A DNA stretch of 64,000 nucleotides from UBA8752 sp002336475 (GCA_943846755.1 OX044365.1:1736001-1800000); one strand, 5' to 3'. Positions 17,505 to 25,291 are shown, numbered from the stretch's first letter. Numbers and translations are program-made. Notes: generated by a model from the letters alone, not told the origin.

Positions 17505-18397
17505 GGACTGTGCTGTTGCTTTTTGCGGTGCTGCTGCTCGCGGGCTGTACCAACATGAGGCGGCTTGAAAAGGGCAAGCCCATCCGCTCGGAGAGTGCTT
17601 CAGGAATTGTGCGCAAGCACTTGGCCACGTTGGCCAAACCGGAGTGGGCCGGCATGAAACTGCAGGTTGAGGCAAACCTCAATGGAGAGCGCAACAGCTT
17701 CAAGGTCAATGCCCGCATGCGCCGAGACTCCGCCATTTGGCTCAGCATCACCCCAGCGCTTGGCGTAGAAGCTGCCCGCATCCTGTTGACCCATGACTCG
17801 GTCTTCTTCTTGTCCAAAGTGCCCGGAAACAGGTTTGGCTACATGGGGGAATATGCTGCTTTTGACAGCTTACTGGGTACCCATTTGACATACGCTATGG
17901 CCCAGCACATTCTGTGTGGTGAGGGCATCAACCTCCTAGACGAGGAAAGCAAATATGTGTCCAAGGTGGACGGGCGAGAGCACCTGTTGATCAACAAATA
18001 CAAGCACCGGGTCAGGCGTTTGGTGGGTGTAAAGGAAAAGGAAATCAACCCCAACGACAGCTTGTCATTTGAGGCTTCCATTGAGGTTCAAGAGAGGGTC
18101 CTTAGCCGGTCCGATGATGAAGACCTCCTCGTGAAGCGTTACTGGTTTGATGGCTTTGGGTACCAATTGACCCGCACGCGTTTTGACGACCTCTACAATG
18201 GGCGGTCCATTGAAATCAGCCATGGCAGGTTTGAGCCTGAAGCCGGCGGCTGGATCCCGCACCGAACAGGGTTAACCATCGCTTATCCAGAGGGGACGCA
18301 AAGCATCAAAATCGAGATTTTGAGGGCCCGATATGGGAAGCCATATCCGATGCCCTTTTCCATTCCAGAAGAAGTCGAGCGCAGGAATGGCCTTTGA
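17501..18397 (+). CDS. DUF4292 lipoprotein
   Basis: 298 residues. The lipobox LLLAGC puts the lipidated cysteine at C16. The mature part looks like a beta-rich LolA/LolB-type fold and matches my memory of DUF4292, a Bacteroidota family that lies between a TPR protein and an EnvC-like protein. A job in handling lipids or lipoproteins in the periplasm is inference only. It overlaps both neighbours (4 and 11 bases), so tight co-expression is expected. Confidence 0.85.
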   Translation: MRTVLLLFAVLLLAGCTNMRRLEKGKPIRSESASGIVRKHLATLAKPEWAGMKLQVEANLNGERNSFKVNARMRRDSAIWLSITPALGVEAARILLTHDSVFFLSKVPGNRFGYMGEYAAFDSLLGTHLTYAMAQHILCGEGINLLDEESKYVSKVDGREHLLINKYKHRVRRLVGVKEKEINPNDSLSFEASIEVQERVLSRSDDEDLLVKRYWFDGFGYQLTRTRFDDLYNGRSIEISHGRFEPEAGGWIPHRTGLTIAYPEGTQSIKIEILRARYGKPYPMPFSIPEEVERRNGL

Positions 18398-19601
18398 GCA
18401 ATGCCATAATTTTGCGCCCCGTGCTGCTGTGCTGTGGGCGGCATTGGTCCTTTGTGTAACGGCCTCGGCTCAAGGCAGCAAGAAGTCGGAATTAGAAGCC
18501 GAACGCAGCGCTATTTCTGCCCGAATTGCGGCAACCCAAGCGCTCCTTGAAGATGCCCGCAGCGACCAACAACGCACCACCCAAGAGCTCTCCCTGCTCA
18601 AAGAAGAGCTCAATTTGCGCCAACAGTTGCTGTCCAACCTCCGAAAGGAACGCCGGGCAGCGGAGCGGAGGCTTGACGCCCGAAAGACCAGTGTCGAAGG
18701 TGCCGATGCTCAGCTCGATGCCTTGAAAGAGGAATACGCCGAAATGATCCGCGTGGCGGCGCGGTTGGAACGGGGAGATGCCCTCTGGGGGATGCTGCTC
18801 GATGCCGAAAGCACCGCCCAAGCTTTCCGCAGGCTGCTCCTCATCGAAGAATACGGCCGCACCCGAAAGCAGCAGGCAGAGCGCATCGCCTCCTCCACCG
18901 CAACCCTCCGAGAAGAGCTCAATGCGCTCAGGCAGGAACGCGCTGCTTTGGTGGGCGTAGAAACTGAGTTGCGTTCTGCACGCGATGAGGCCAAAAGTGG
19001 CGCCCGCCGGCAGGAGTCCCTTCTTTCCGAGCTTCGGACGCAAGAGCGCCGCCTCAAAGACCAACTGGCCACAGAAGAGGCGCGGCGCGCTGAACTCGGA
19101 AAAGCCATTGACCGTCTGATCGCCGAAGCCAACCGCTCTTCTTCATCAGAAGCAGGGTTTGCTGCAACACCTGAGGGTCAGATTATCGGCGCGGAATTTC
19201 AGGCCAACAAAGGCAAGTTGCCTTGGCCCGTTGCCGAAGGGGTCATTACGGGACGGTTTGGAACACACAACCACCCCACCCTTCCTGGTATCAAGATTGA
19301 ACGGCGTGGTGTCGACATAGCCACCTCGGCGGGTGCTGCCGTTTCTGCCGTTTTCAGCGGGCGTGTATCCAATGTGATCGGCATTCCGGGAGGAGGCATG
19401 GCGGTCATGGTGGACCATGGCTCTCACCGCACGGTGTACGCCAACCTCAGTCAGGTATCTGTTTCAGATGGACAAGACATTCGGACGGGCCAGCGCATCG
19501 GAACGGTGCTCGACTTGGGCACAGGCCACCGCGCACACTTTGAAGTCTGGGATGCCGGTGGCAGTGCTCCGCTCAACCCCGAATTGTGGATCGCACGATG
19601 A
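18387..19601 (+). CDS. envC: EnvC-like murein hydrolase activator (coiled coil plus degenerate M23/LytM domain)
   Basis: 404 residues from the ATG at 18387. A signal peptide (1-28) is followed by a long coiled coil (about 31-250) and a LytM domain (about 275-404). In active M23 enzymes the metal site uses HxGxD and HxH. Here HxGxD reads R306-R-G-V-D310 and HxH reads R382-A-H384. One zinc ligand and one catalytic His are therefore lost, as expected of EnvC-type proteins, which activate amidases at division instead of cutting peptidoglycan. feoB starts in its stop codon. Confidence 0.92.
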   Translation: MAFEQCHNFAPRAAVLWAALVLCVTASAQGSKKSELEAERSAISARIAATQALLEDARSDQQRTTQELSLLKEELNLRQQLLSNLRKERRAAERRLDARKTSVEGADAQLDALKEEYAEMIRVAARLERGDALWGMLLDAESTAQAFRRLLLIEEYGRTRKQQAERIASSTATLREELNALRQERAALVGVETELRSARDEAKSGARRQESLLSELRTQERRLKDQLATEEARRAELGKAIDRLIAEANRSSSSEAGFAATPEGQIIGAEFQANKGKLPWPVAEGVITGRFGTHNHPTLPGIKIERRGVDIATSAGAAVSAVFSGRVSNVIGIPGGGMAVMVDHGSHRTVYANLSQVSVSDGQDIRTGQRIGTVLDLGTGHRAHFEVWDAGGSAPLNPELWIAR

Positions 19602-21718
19602 AGTACGCACTCGTCGGAAACCCCAACTGCGGGAAGACATCGCTCTTCAACACCCTCACCGGGTCCCGCGCCAAAGTGGCCAACCTCCCTGGCGTAACCG
19701 TGGACCCCATCATGGCGAGGTTGCGCACAAACCGCGGTGTCGATTCGGCCGTGGACCTCATCGACCTGCCGGGTACATACAGCCTTCACCCCAAGGCGCC
19801 GGACGAAGCGGTAACACGTGATGCGCTGTTTGATCCACAACACACCTACCGGCCCGATGGCCTCATCGTGGTTATGGATGCAGCCAACCTAAAGCGCAAC
19901 CTCTACCTCACGCTTCAAGTGCTCGATCTGGGATTGCCGTCGGTGGTGGTGGTCAATGAAACCGCCCCTACAAGTTGGTCCAAGGACGCGTTAGAAACCG
20001 CACTGGGATGCCCCGTGCTTCCCGTTCACGCCTTGAATGGAAAAGGCACCAAGGCCCTGAAGCACATGTTGTCCTCTGGCAGTATGGTGCCCAGGAGCAG
20101 TGACTCTGCGCTGGACAGCGCCAAAGGTTGGCGGTCACGTGTGAACCTCACAGCGTTGGAAGCTGCTTTGCCCGACGTGAGCCCCTCGGGAATGGATTTG
20201 TTGGTCACGGCTGATGACACCCCAGATTGGCTGGACGCGGCTTCCAAGATCACATTGGCCGCCATCCGTGCCGATACCGGATGCGGCTCGGCGGAACTGC
20301 AATTGGGAGAGGCCGCCCACCGCAGCCGACAGGTCCGCGACATCGCCACAAAGGCGCTCGGTCAAAACCCACCGGCCAGCCGCAGCATCAGTGCCCGCAT
20401 CGACCGCGTACTGACACACCAGTTGGCCGGACCCCTGATTTTAATCGGGGTGTTCTTTTTGATCTTCCAAGCTGTTTATGCCTGGGCCACCTGGCCCATG
20501 GACCTCATCGATGCCGGGATGGGTTGGCTCATGGCAGCCTGCCGTGCCGGACTGCCCGCTGGATGGTGGACGGACCTCCTCGTTGATGGCCTCCTGGCGG
20601 GACTTGGGGGTGTGGTGATTTTCGTGCCCCAAATCGCCCTGCTGTTTGGCGCGGTAGCTGCACTGGAAGAAAGCGGGTACATGACGCGTGTGGCCTTTAT
20701 GAACGACCGCTGGTTGCGGAGTCTGGGGCTGGACGGACGTTCGGCCATTCCTTTGTTGGGTGGATTTGCCTGTGCGATTCCCGCCATTCTGGGGGCGCGC
20801 ACCATTCCGGGCAAACGAGAGCGTCTGTTGACCATCCTCATCACCCCTTGGATGACGTGCTCGGCGCGGTTGCCGGTGTACCTCTTCCTCATCGGTTTTG
20901 TGGTGCCTTCACAACCCTGGGGTCCCGGAGGCCTGCTCAACCTGCAGGGTGTCTTCCTCTTTGGCATCTATGCTGCCGGACTGTTTGCAGGGCTCTTGCT
21001 CGCATGGATCCTGCACAAGGGCATTCCCAAAGCGGCCCCCACCCAATTTTTGCAAGAGTGGCCGCCTTACCGCGTGCCTTCACTCAAGCGCACCGTGGAA
21101 CAAGTGTGGATGCAAGCCCGGGCTTTTGTCGAGGGCGCTGGCAAGGTCATCGTGATGGTTTCCATCATTTTGTGGGTGCTGTCCAATACGGCGCCAGGAG
21201 GGTTCGCCACCGCAGACGCCGAGCACCAGGAGCGGGTCAATATGATCACGACCGCGGGGTCCAATCCCGAAGCATTGGAACAGGCTGAGCTCGACTGGCA
21301 GTCCAACCGCATGGCTGCTTCATGGTCAGGACGACTGGGTGACTTCATCGAGCCTGTCATCGCGCCATTGGGCTATGACGGAAGAATGGGCGTGGCCCTT
21401 ATTGCTTCGTTTGCCGCTCGAGAAGTATTTGTTGGCACCATGGCGACTTTGTATGCCGCACCAGACAGTGACGAAGGGATAGGACAATTGAAAGCGCGAT
21501 TGGGTCAGGAAATAAACCCTAAAACGGGTCAACCCGTACTCGGAGCCGCTACTGCGATGTCGCTCATCGTGTTCTATATGTTGGCCATGCAGTGCATCTC
21601 AACCATAGCCATCGTGCGTCAAGAGTTGGGGAGTTGGAACATGGCCGCATTGCAAGCCTTGGGCATGACCCTCGTGGCTTATTTGGCCGCTTGGCTGACT
21701 TACGCAGCGCTCAGCTGA
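19598..21718 (+). CDS. feoB: Ferrous iron transporter FeoB
   Basis: 706 residues from the ATG at 19598 (overlapping the envC stop). The cytoplasmic G domain has G1 GNPNCGKT (7-14) and G3 DLPG (57-60). The membrane part has the conserved Gate cysteine segments GFACAIPAI and MTCSARLP. It imports Fe2+ across the inner membrane. The G4 motif, normally NxxD and read by guanine, is N120-E-T-A123 here, so the Asp is missing. Nucleotide preference may be changed. A single-domain feoA gene faces it head-on, overlapping eight bases. Confidence 0.95.
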   Translation: MKYALVGNPNCGKTSLFNTLTGSRAKVANLPGVTVDPIMARLRTNRGVDSAVDLIDLPGTYSLHPKAPDEAVTRDALFDPQHTYRPDGLIVVMDAANLKRNLYLTLQVLDLGLPSVVVVNETAPTSWSKDALETALGCPVLPVHALNGKGTKALKHMLSSGSMVPRSSDSALDSAKGWRSRVNLTALEAALPDVSPSGMDLLVTADDTPDWLDAASKITLAAIRADTGCGSAELQLGEAAHRSRQVRDIATKALGQNPPASRSISARIDRVLTHQLAGPLILIGVFFLIFQAVYAWATWPMDLIDAGMGWLMAACRAGLPAGWWTDLLVDGLLAGLGGVVIFVPQIALLFGAVAALEESGYMTRVAFMNDRWLRSLGLDGRSAIPLLGGFACAIPAILGARTIPGKRERLLTILITPWMTCSARLPVYLFLIGFVVPSQPWGPGGLLNLQGVFLFGIYAAGLFAGLLLAWILHKGIPKAAPTQFLQEWPPYRVPSLKRTVEQVWMQARAFVEGAGKVIVMVSIILWVLSNTAPGGFATADAEHQERVNMITTAGSNPEALEQAELDWQSNRMAASWSGRLGDFIEPVIAPLGYDGRMGVALIASFAAREVFVGTMATLYAAPDSDEGIGQLKARLGQEINPKTGQPVLGAATAMSLIVFYMLAMQCISTIAIVRQELGSWNMAALQALGMTLVAYLAAWLTYAALS

Positions 21719-22019
21719 TGGGCTTTACCCACATCTGATCGGCCTGCTCTCGCCGCAGCGCCACCACATGGCCACCAGCAGACACGGCCATAGGATCGCC
21801 CAAAGGCGCGATGTGCCTCACCTCTATGTCCTCGCCCACGGTACAACCCATCTCCATCAAGGCCAACATGCCCTCTGGGGCGTCGATCCGTGTGAGGGTG
21901 CCGCGTTCGCTGGCTTCGAGTTCACTGAGGCGCTTCAGGTCCATGTTGCAAGCTCGCTCAAGGGCTTCAATGCTGCCCTCCCCTGAAGGGGGGATTTTGC
22001 GTGCGGCGTAAAAGGCCAT
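21711..22019 (-). CDS. feoA: FeoA-domain protein
   Basis: 102 residues from the ATG at 22019, or about 77 from an internal ATG at 21944. The core RLSELEASERGTLTRI to the C-terminus fits the SH3-like FeoA fold, a small cytosolic partner of FeoB. The first 25 residues are an extension that the shorter start would drop. The gene is convergent with feoB, not upstream of it as usual, and the two 3' ends overlap. Its 5' end abuts the terminator of tRNA-Val, so where its mRNA starts is unclear. Confidence 0.82.
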   Translation of the reverse strand: MAFYAARKIPPSGEGSIEALERACNMDLKRLSELEASERGTLTRIDAPEGMLALMEMGCTVGEDIEVRHIAPLGDPMAVSAGGHVVALRREQADQMWVKPIS

Positions 22020-22048
22020 AAAAAAACCCGGCTAGGAAGCCGGGTTTT
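22020..22048 (-). terminator. Intrinsic terminator after tRNA-Val(GAC)
   Basis: On the minus strand AACCCGGCT / AGCCGGGTT forms a nine-pair stem with a four-base loop, followed by a run of at least six T. It ends at the base before the feoA ATG. Confidence 0.85.
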
Positions 22049-22052
22049 GTTG

Positions 22053-22127
22053 TGGGTCATACTGGACTCGAACCAGTGACCTCTGCCCTGTCAAGGCAGC
22101 GCTCTGAACCAGCTGAGCTAATGACCC
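22053..22127 (-). tRNA. tRNA-Val (anticodon GAC)
   Basis: A full cloverleaf folds on the minus strand. The acceptor GGGTCAT pairs with ATGACCC. The anticodon stem CTGCC/GGCAG encloses TTGACAG, so the anticodon is GAC. The T loop is TTCGAGT. The discriminator is A and CCA is not encoded. Confidence 0.95.
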
Positions 22128-22144
22128 TCTGCTGAAACGGACGG

Positions 22145-22152
22145 CGAATATA
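22145..22152 (-). promoter_or_regulatory. -7 promoter element of tRNA-Val(GAC)
   Basis: Minus-strand TATATTCG (TAnnTTYG) ends 17 bases before the tRNA 5' end. Confidence 0.45.
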
Positions 22153-22245
22153 CGATGCAGCAGCGTCACATGTCACCGCCAATTCTCCCCTCCATTGAGC
22201 GGAAGTCCAAAACATAAAAGTCAACCGATAGTCGAGCGCCAACCC

Positions 22246-23193
22246 TCAACCTCCAGGGCGCCAATCCTCCAGATTTACGTCCAGCAAGGCCTCCAATGCA
22301 TCAATGTTATCAGCAAACAGTGGGTACAGGGATTGTCTGTCCTCATCCGTCAATTGGGGCAACCCCTCCGAAGTATACCACTGACGGCCCACCGCATTCT
22401 TTAAGCCCTTGGGCATTCTTTGCGCCAAAACTGACTTGATCCCACTGCGTGTCAACCAATGGTTGATGCCTTCAAACCGGGCGCGTCCTGCTCGGTTTCC
22501 GGAAGCAGACGGCGCCTCGGGAATGCCCCCTTCCAATCCCAACCACTGAACGAGGTCCTCCCAAGTGCTGGTGTCATTGAGGTGTTCGTTGAGCACAACC
22601 TTGATGCGGTGTGCCGGAAAATGCTGCTTCCAACGTTTCACGGCCTCGGCATAGAGCCCGGATTCCACAAAAAGTTCACTGCTGCCCCAGCCTGGGTTGG
22701 GGTGTACCTGATCTGCTGCCACGGCCGCCATTAGAGGCAGGTCTGTGAAACCGTATTTCCGGGCCATTTGCCAGTGCGAAAACAACCGCTCCACAGGGTT
22801 CCGCAATGCAATGAGAATCGCAGCTTCTGGATGTGAAGCCGCTACCTTCTCTGGCGCGTGAAGTGAGTTGAGGTATGAGGTGCTGCACTCTCCTACCACC
22901 CTGTGTTCCGGCCTTGCCTCTTCGAAAAGCGCGGCGTATTGGGCCGCATCCCGCACAAAAGCAACCTGCCGGGCCAACAGTGGTTTTTGGTTGAAGTACA
23001 GTTCCAAATCGTCGGGCGTATTGGCCTTGAATGCCTTGGAGAAGCCCTCCGTTTGGATGTCCGTAGAGTAGTAATTGGGCTCCTTAATGGGACTCAAATA
23101 GACCTGAGTATGACGCGAGAGCCGCTCATGAATTAGGGTTGTCCCCGCCTTGGGGGCACCAATTAAAAAGAAGTTCAGCTTTGCTTCCACCAT
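22246..23193 (-). CDS. Sulfotransferase family protein
   Basis: 315 residues from the ATG at 23193. The PAPS-binding loop is at the N-terminus (IGAPKAGTTLI, residues about 9-19) and the 3'-phosphate motif follows (RNPVERLFSHW). This is the soluble sulfotransferase fold that moves sulfate from PAPS to a hydroxyl or amine, often on surface glycans or lipids. Longer reading upstream would run through the flippase gene and is rejected. It overlaps the flippase 3' end by 19 bases, which suggests that the flippase exports a glycan that this enzyme sulfates. Confidence 0.9.
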   Translation of the reverse strand: MVEAKLNFFLIGAPKAGTTLIHERLSRHTQVYLSPIKEPNYYSTDIQTEGFSKAFKANTPDDLELYFNQKPLLARQVAFVRDAAQYAALFEEARPEHRVVGECSTSYLNSLHAPEKVAASHPEAAILIALRNPVERLFSHWQMARKYGFTDLPLMAAVAADQVHPNPGWGSSELFVESGLYAEAVKRWKQHFPAHRIKVVLNEHLNDTSTWEDLVQWLGLEGGIPEAPSASGNRAGRARFEGINHWLTRSGIKSVLAQRMPKGLKNAVGRQWYTSEGLPQLTDEDRQSLYPLFADNIDALEALLDVNLEDWRPGG

Positions 23194-24497
23194 CCGCTGA
23201 TCAATGAAACCATGAAAAAACCATGTTGACGCCGGATGTACCACACGCCGAGCCCATTCCAGAACAACATCCCCAAGGCGGCCGAAACAGCGCCCCCCAC
23301 AATGCCCAAGGCGGGCACAAGAAACACCGCCGCTCCCAGCTGAACAGCCGCAGAAACCGCTAGAATTAAAAGGCCTGCCCTTTCTCCTCCCGTCATGTTG
23401 AGGAGGTACATCACAGGTCCACAAAGGGCATTAAAACACTGTCCTGCTGCCAGAATGAGCAGGGCTTTGTACACCTCAGGTGCAGTAAAAGCGTCGCCCC
23501 ATAACCCCAACAGCCAAGGGCCCAAAGCGACCAAAAACGCCAAGCCCGGCAAGGCCACTGCCGTATTCATCCATCCAATGCGCTGAACCGTGCGGCGCAA
23601 GCCTTCTCGATCACCCGATGCGTGCAGGGCTCCAAACGTGGGGGCTCCAAGCGCATTGACGGCAAACTGTGTGAACGTCAACAATGCCGCCAGCCTGAAG
23701 GCTGCGCGGTAATGGGCAACCGCAGCCTCATCCATCCAAGCCGCCAACATTGCAGTATCTGCCCAACTCAATACAAGGTGCAACATGCTCCCGAGCCATA
23801 TGGGCGCCGCCAACCCACGCAACACCGCGTTGTCTTTCCTTTTTTCGTCAGCTGTCGGAACGGAGCCGTCCAACCTGCCTGCCCGATTGAACAAGGTCAC
23901 GGCACTCCCCATGCCAAACACCGCCAGAATCAGCGCGGTGATGGAGAGCACTTTGGTGGGCGCCCAACCCATCAGTACAATCAAGACGGCGCCCATGAGC
24001 ATCCACCAACCGGGCTGCAAGAGGGCATACCAGCCAACCCTTCCAGTGCCACGGAGCGCTTCGCCTGCCCAACCAATCAAAATCCACGAACCGATGGCCA
24101 GGCCCAACCACCCATCCACTGAAATGCCCCATTTAAGCCCGGGTGCCATCAAGCCACCGGCGGTCACCAAGGCTGCAACCAACACCAAGGGCTTGGTCCA
24201 TTGAAGAAAGCGCCGAACAATCCGGCCATGGGCCCCTTCTGAAGACCATCCGCCAAACAGTTTGACAACAGCCCCTTCCAGCCCTCCACGCAAGAAGGTG
24301 GCACCAACCGTAATGGCCAACACAAACAACTCTGCCCGGCCCAACGCGGCATCCCCGAATTGACGCGCCACCAAAAGTGAAAACAGAAAACCCCCAAAAG
24401 CCCCGAGCACCTTGATGAGCAACACCGTTCCGGAACCGCTCAACAACCGGCGCCAAGAGCCATCAAGTTGCTGGGAGTGATTGGAGATGTTTGTCAA
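23175..24497 (-). CDS. Polysaccharide-type flippase (MATE/Wzx-like membrane protein)
   Basis: About 440 residues with roughly 12 to 14 hydrophobic helices spread over the whole length, as in the Wzx/MVF superfamily that flips lipid-linked oligosaccharides. No ATG exists near the N-terminus. The TTG at 24497, which gives (M)TNISNHSQQL, is the best start because AAAGAGG lies five bases before it. An alternative TTG at 24530 adds 11 residues. It is first of a two-gene unit with the sulfotransferase and lies 39 bases after tRNA-Arg on the same strand. Confidence 0.85.
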   Translation of the reverse strand: MTNISNHSQQLDGSWRRLLSGSGTVLLIKVLGAFGGFLFSLLVARQFGDAALGRAELFVLAITVGATFLRGGLEGAVVKLFGGWSSEGAHGRIVRRFLQWTKPLVLVAALVTAGGLMAPGLKWGISVDGWLGLAIGSWILIGWAGEALRGTGRVGWYALLQPGWWMLMGAVLIVLMGWAPTKVLSITALILAVFGMGSAVTLFNRAGRLDGSVPTADEKRKDNAVLRGLAAPIWLGSMLHLVLSWADTAMLAAWMDEAAVAHYRAAFRLAALLTFTQFAVNALGAPTFGALHASGDREGLRRTVQRIGWMNTAVALPGLAFLVALGPWLLGLWGDAFTAPEVYKALLILAAGQCFNALCGPVMYLLNMTGGERAGLLILAVSAAVQLGAAVFLVPALGIVGGAVSAALGMLFWNGLGVWYIRRQHGFFMVSLISGWWKQS

Positions 24498-24535
24498 TGT
24501 GGCCTCTTTAAGGTGGGCACTGCGGCACAATGCCT

Positions 24536-24610
24536 TGGCAGCCCCGCCAGGAATCGAACCTGGATCAAACGTTTAGGAAACGCTTATTCTATCCGTTGAA
24601 CTACGGGGCC
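24536..24610 (-). tRNA. tRNA-Arg (anticodon CCT)
   Basis: The minus strand folds into a cloverleaf. The acceptor GGCCCCG pairs with CGGGGCT. The anticodon stem AGCGT/ACGTT encloses TTCCTAA, giving anticodon CCT for AGG codons. The T loop is TTCGATT. CCA is encoded at the 3' end (24538-24536). Confidence 0.95.
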
Positions 24611-24647
24611 GTTCGGCAAAGAAACATCGCCCACTGCGAAGCTGCAG

Positions 24648-24679
24648 AAAAAAGCCCCGCATCCGATGGGGAGCGGGGC
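24648..24679 (-). terminator. Intrinsic terminator after tRNA-Val(CAC)
   Basis: On the minus strand GCCCCGC and GCGGGGC form a seven-pair stem around a 12-base loop and are followed by six T residues. Confidence 0.85.
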
Positions 24680-24680
24680 C

Positions 24681-24704
24681 GGGGCCTTGTTGGGGTAAGG
24701 CCCC
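24681..24704 (-). repeat. Inverted repeat in the tRNA-Val(CAC) 3' trailer
   Basis: GGGGCCTT and AAGGCCCC form an eight-pair stem with an eight-base loop between the tRNA and its terminator. It could guide 3' processing; no T run follows. Confidence 0.6.
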
Positions 24705-24714
24705 TTAGGCGGGG

Positions 24715-24789
24715 TGGGCAATACTGGGCTCGAACCAGTGACCTCTCGCGTGTGAGGCGAACGCTCTGAACCAACTGAGCTAATTGCCC
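24715..24789 (-). tRNA. tRNA-Val (anticodon CAC)
   Basis: Minus-strand cloverleaf. The acceptor GGGCAAT pairs with ATTGCCC. The anticodon stem TTCGC/GCGAG encloses CTCACAC, so the anticodon is CAC. The T loop is TTCGAGC. The discriminator is A and CCA is not encoded. Confidence 0.95.
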
Positions 24790-24802
24790 TAAAACAGGGG
24801 GG

Positions 24803-24810
24803 CAAAGATA
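24803..24810 (-). promoter_or_regulatory. -7 promoter element of tRNA-Val(CAC)
   Basis: Minus-strand TATCTTTG is a perfect TAnnTTTG ending 13 bases before the tRNA. Confidence 0.6.
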
Positions 24811-24929
24811 GACAAGTCTTTGGCTCAAACACGCCGAATTACCGGCCGTTCAGAACGTCCAAAAACGTCCGTTTACATTCAAAAAATGGCAACTTAACCT
24901 TCAATTAATGTTTTTCGTCTAATAATATG

Positions 24930-24937
24930 TACTTTTG
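24930..24937 (+). promoter_or_regulatory. -7 promoter element upstream of the dockerin-like micro-ORF
   Basis: TACTTTTG matches TAnnTTTG and lies in an AT-rich stretch that stands out in this genome. It lies 21 bases before a GTG (24959) and 75 bases before an ATG (25013) of the same small frame. Confidence 0.55.
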
Positions 24938-25012
24938 CGGTAGCGAAATATCAATGTAGTGTGGCACAACCCTTCACCCTACAACGGCATTCTACGCGCA
25001 ATCCTACACGCT

Positions 25013-25150
25013 ATGACACTGAGCGACTTACTTCAACTTTTGGCCAACTTTATGGAGCCCGTGACCAAGGACAACGTCATGTACGACCTCAATGGAGATG
25101 GTATCATTTCAACGACGGACCTCATCATCTTGCTCAGCCAACTGCTCTGA
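25013..25150 (+). CDS. Dockerin-like micro-ORF
   Basis: 45 residues from the ATG at 25013, or 63 from a GTG at 24959. The second half, DLNGDGIISTTDLIILLSQL, is a clear dockerin/EF-hand-type calcium loop (D, N, D, G and the closing D in the right places) followed by its helix. The first half (LSDLLQLLANFM) looks like the helix of a preceding unit. Such units normally end large secreted Bacteroidota proteins; here none is attached. It has no signal peptide from the ATG start. It has its own promoter element and lies in a tRNA-rich gap. It may be a real small protein, or the remains of a larger gene. Confidence 0.5.
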   Translation: MTLSDLLQLLANFMEPVTKDNVMYDLNGDGIISTTDLIILLSQLL

Positions 25151-25160
25151 GTTGACCCTT

Positions 25161-25237
25161 TGGTGCGCCCTGCAGGACTTGAACCCGCGACCCAGGGATT
25201 ATGAGTCCCCTGCTCTAACCAACTGAGCTAAGAGCGC
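25161..25237 (-). tRNA. tRNA with CAT anticodon (elongator Met, or Ile2)
   Basis: Minus-strand cloverleaf. The acceptor GCGCTCT pairs with AGGGCGC. The anticodon stem GGGGA/TCCCT encloses CTCATAA. The T loop is TTCAAGT, the discriminator is A and CCA is encoded. The 1-72 pair is G-C, so it is not initiator tRNA. Elongator Met and lysidine-modified Ile2 cannot be told apart here. Confidence 0.92.
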
Positions 25238-25260
25238 ATATACCGCTAACAGCGGCCGCA

Positions 25261-25268
25261 CAAAAATA
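25261..25268 (-). promoter_or_regulatory. -7 promoter element of tRNA(CAT)
   Basis: Minus-strand TATTTTTG matches TAnnTTTG, 23 bases before the tRNA. A small hairpin (CCGCT/AGCGG, 25243-25255) lies between them. Confidence 0.5.
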
Positions 25269-25291
25269 CGCATTGACTGCTGGCCAACAGT

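Noticed and set aside
22020..25268. Integrated element at the tRNA cluster
   Set aside because: No integrase, no duplicated tRNA end and no direct repeats were found; the tRNAs are complete.
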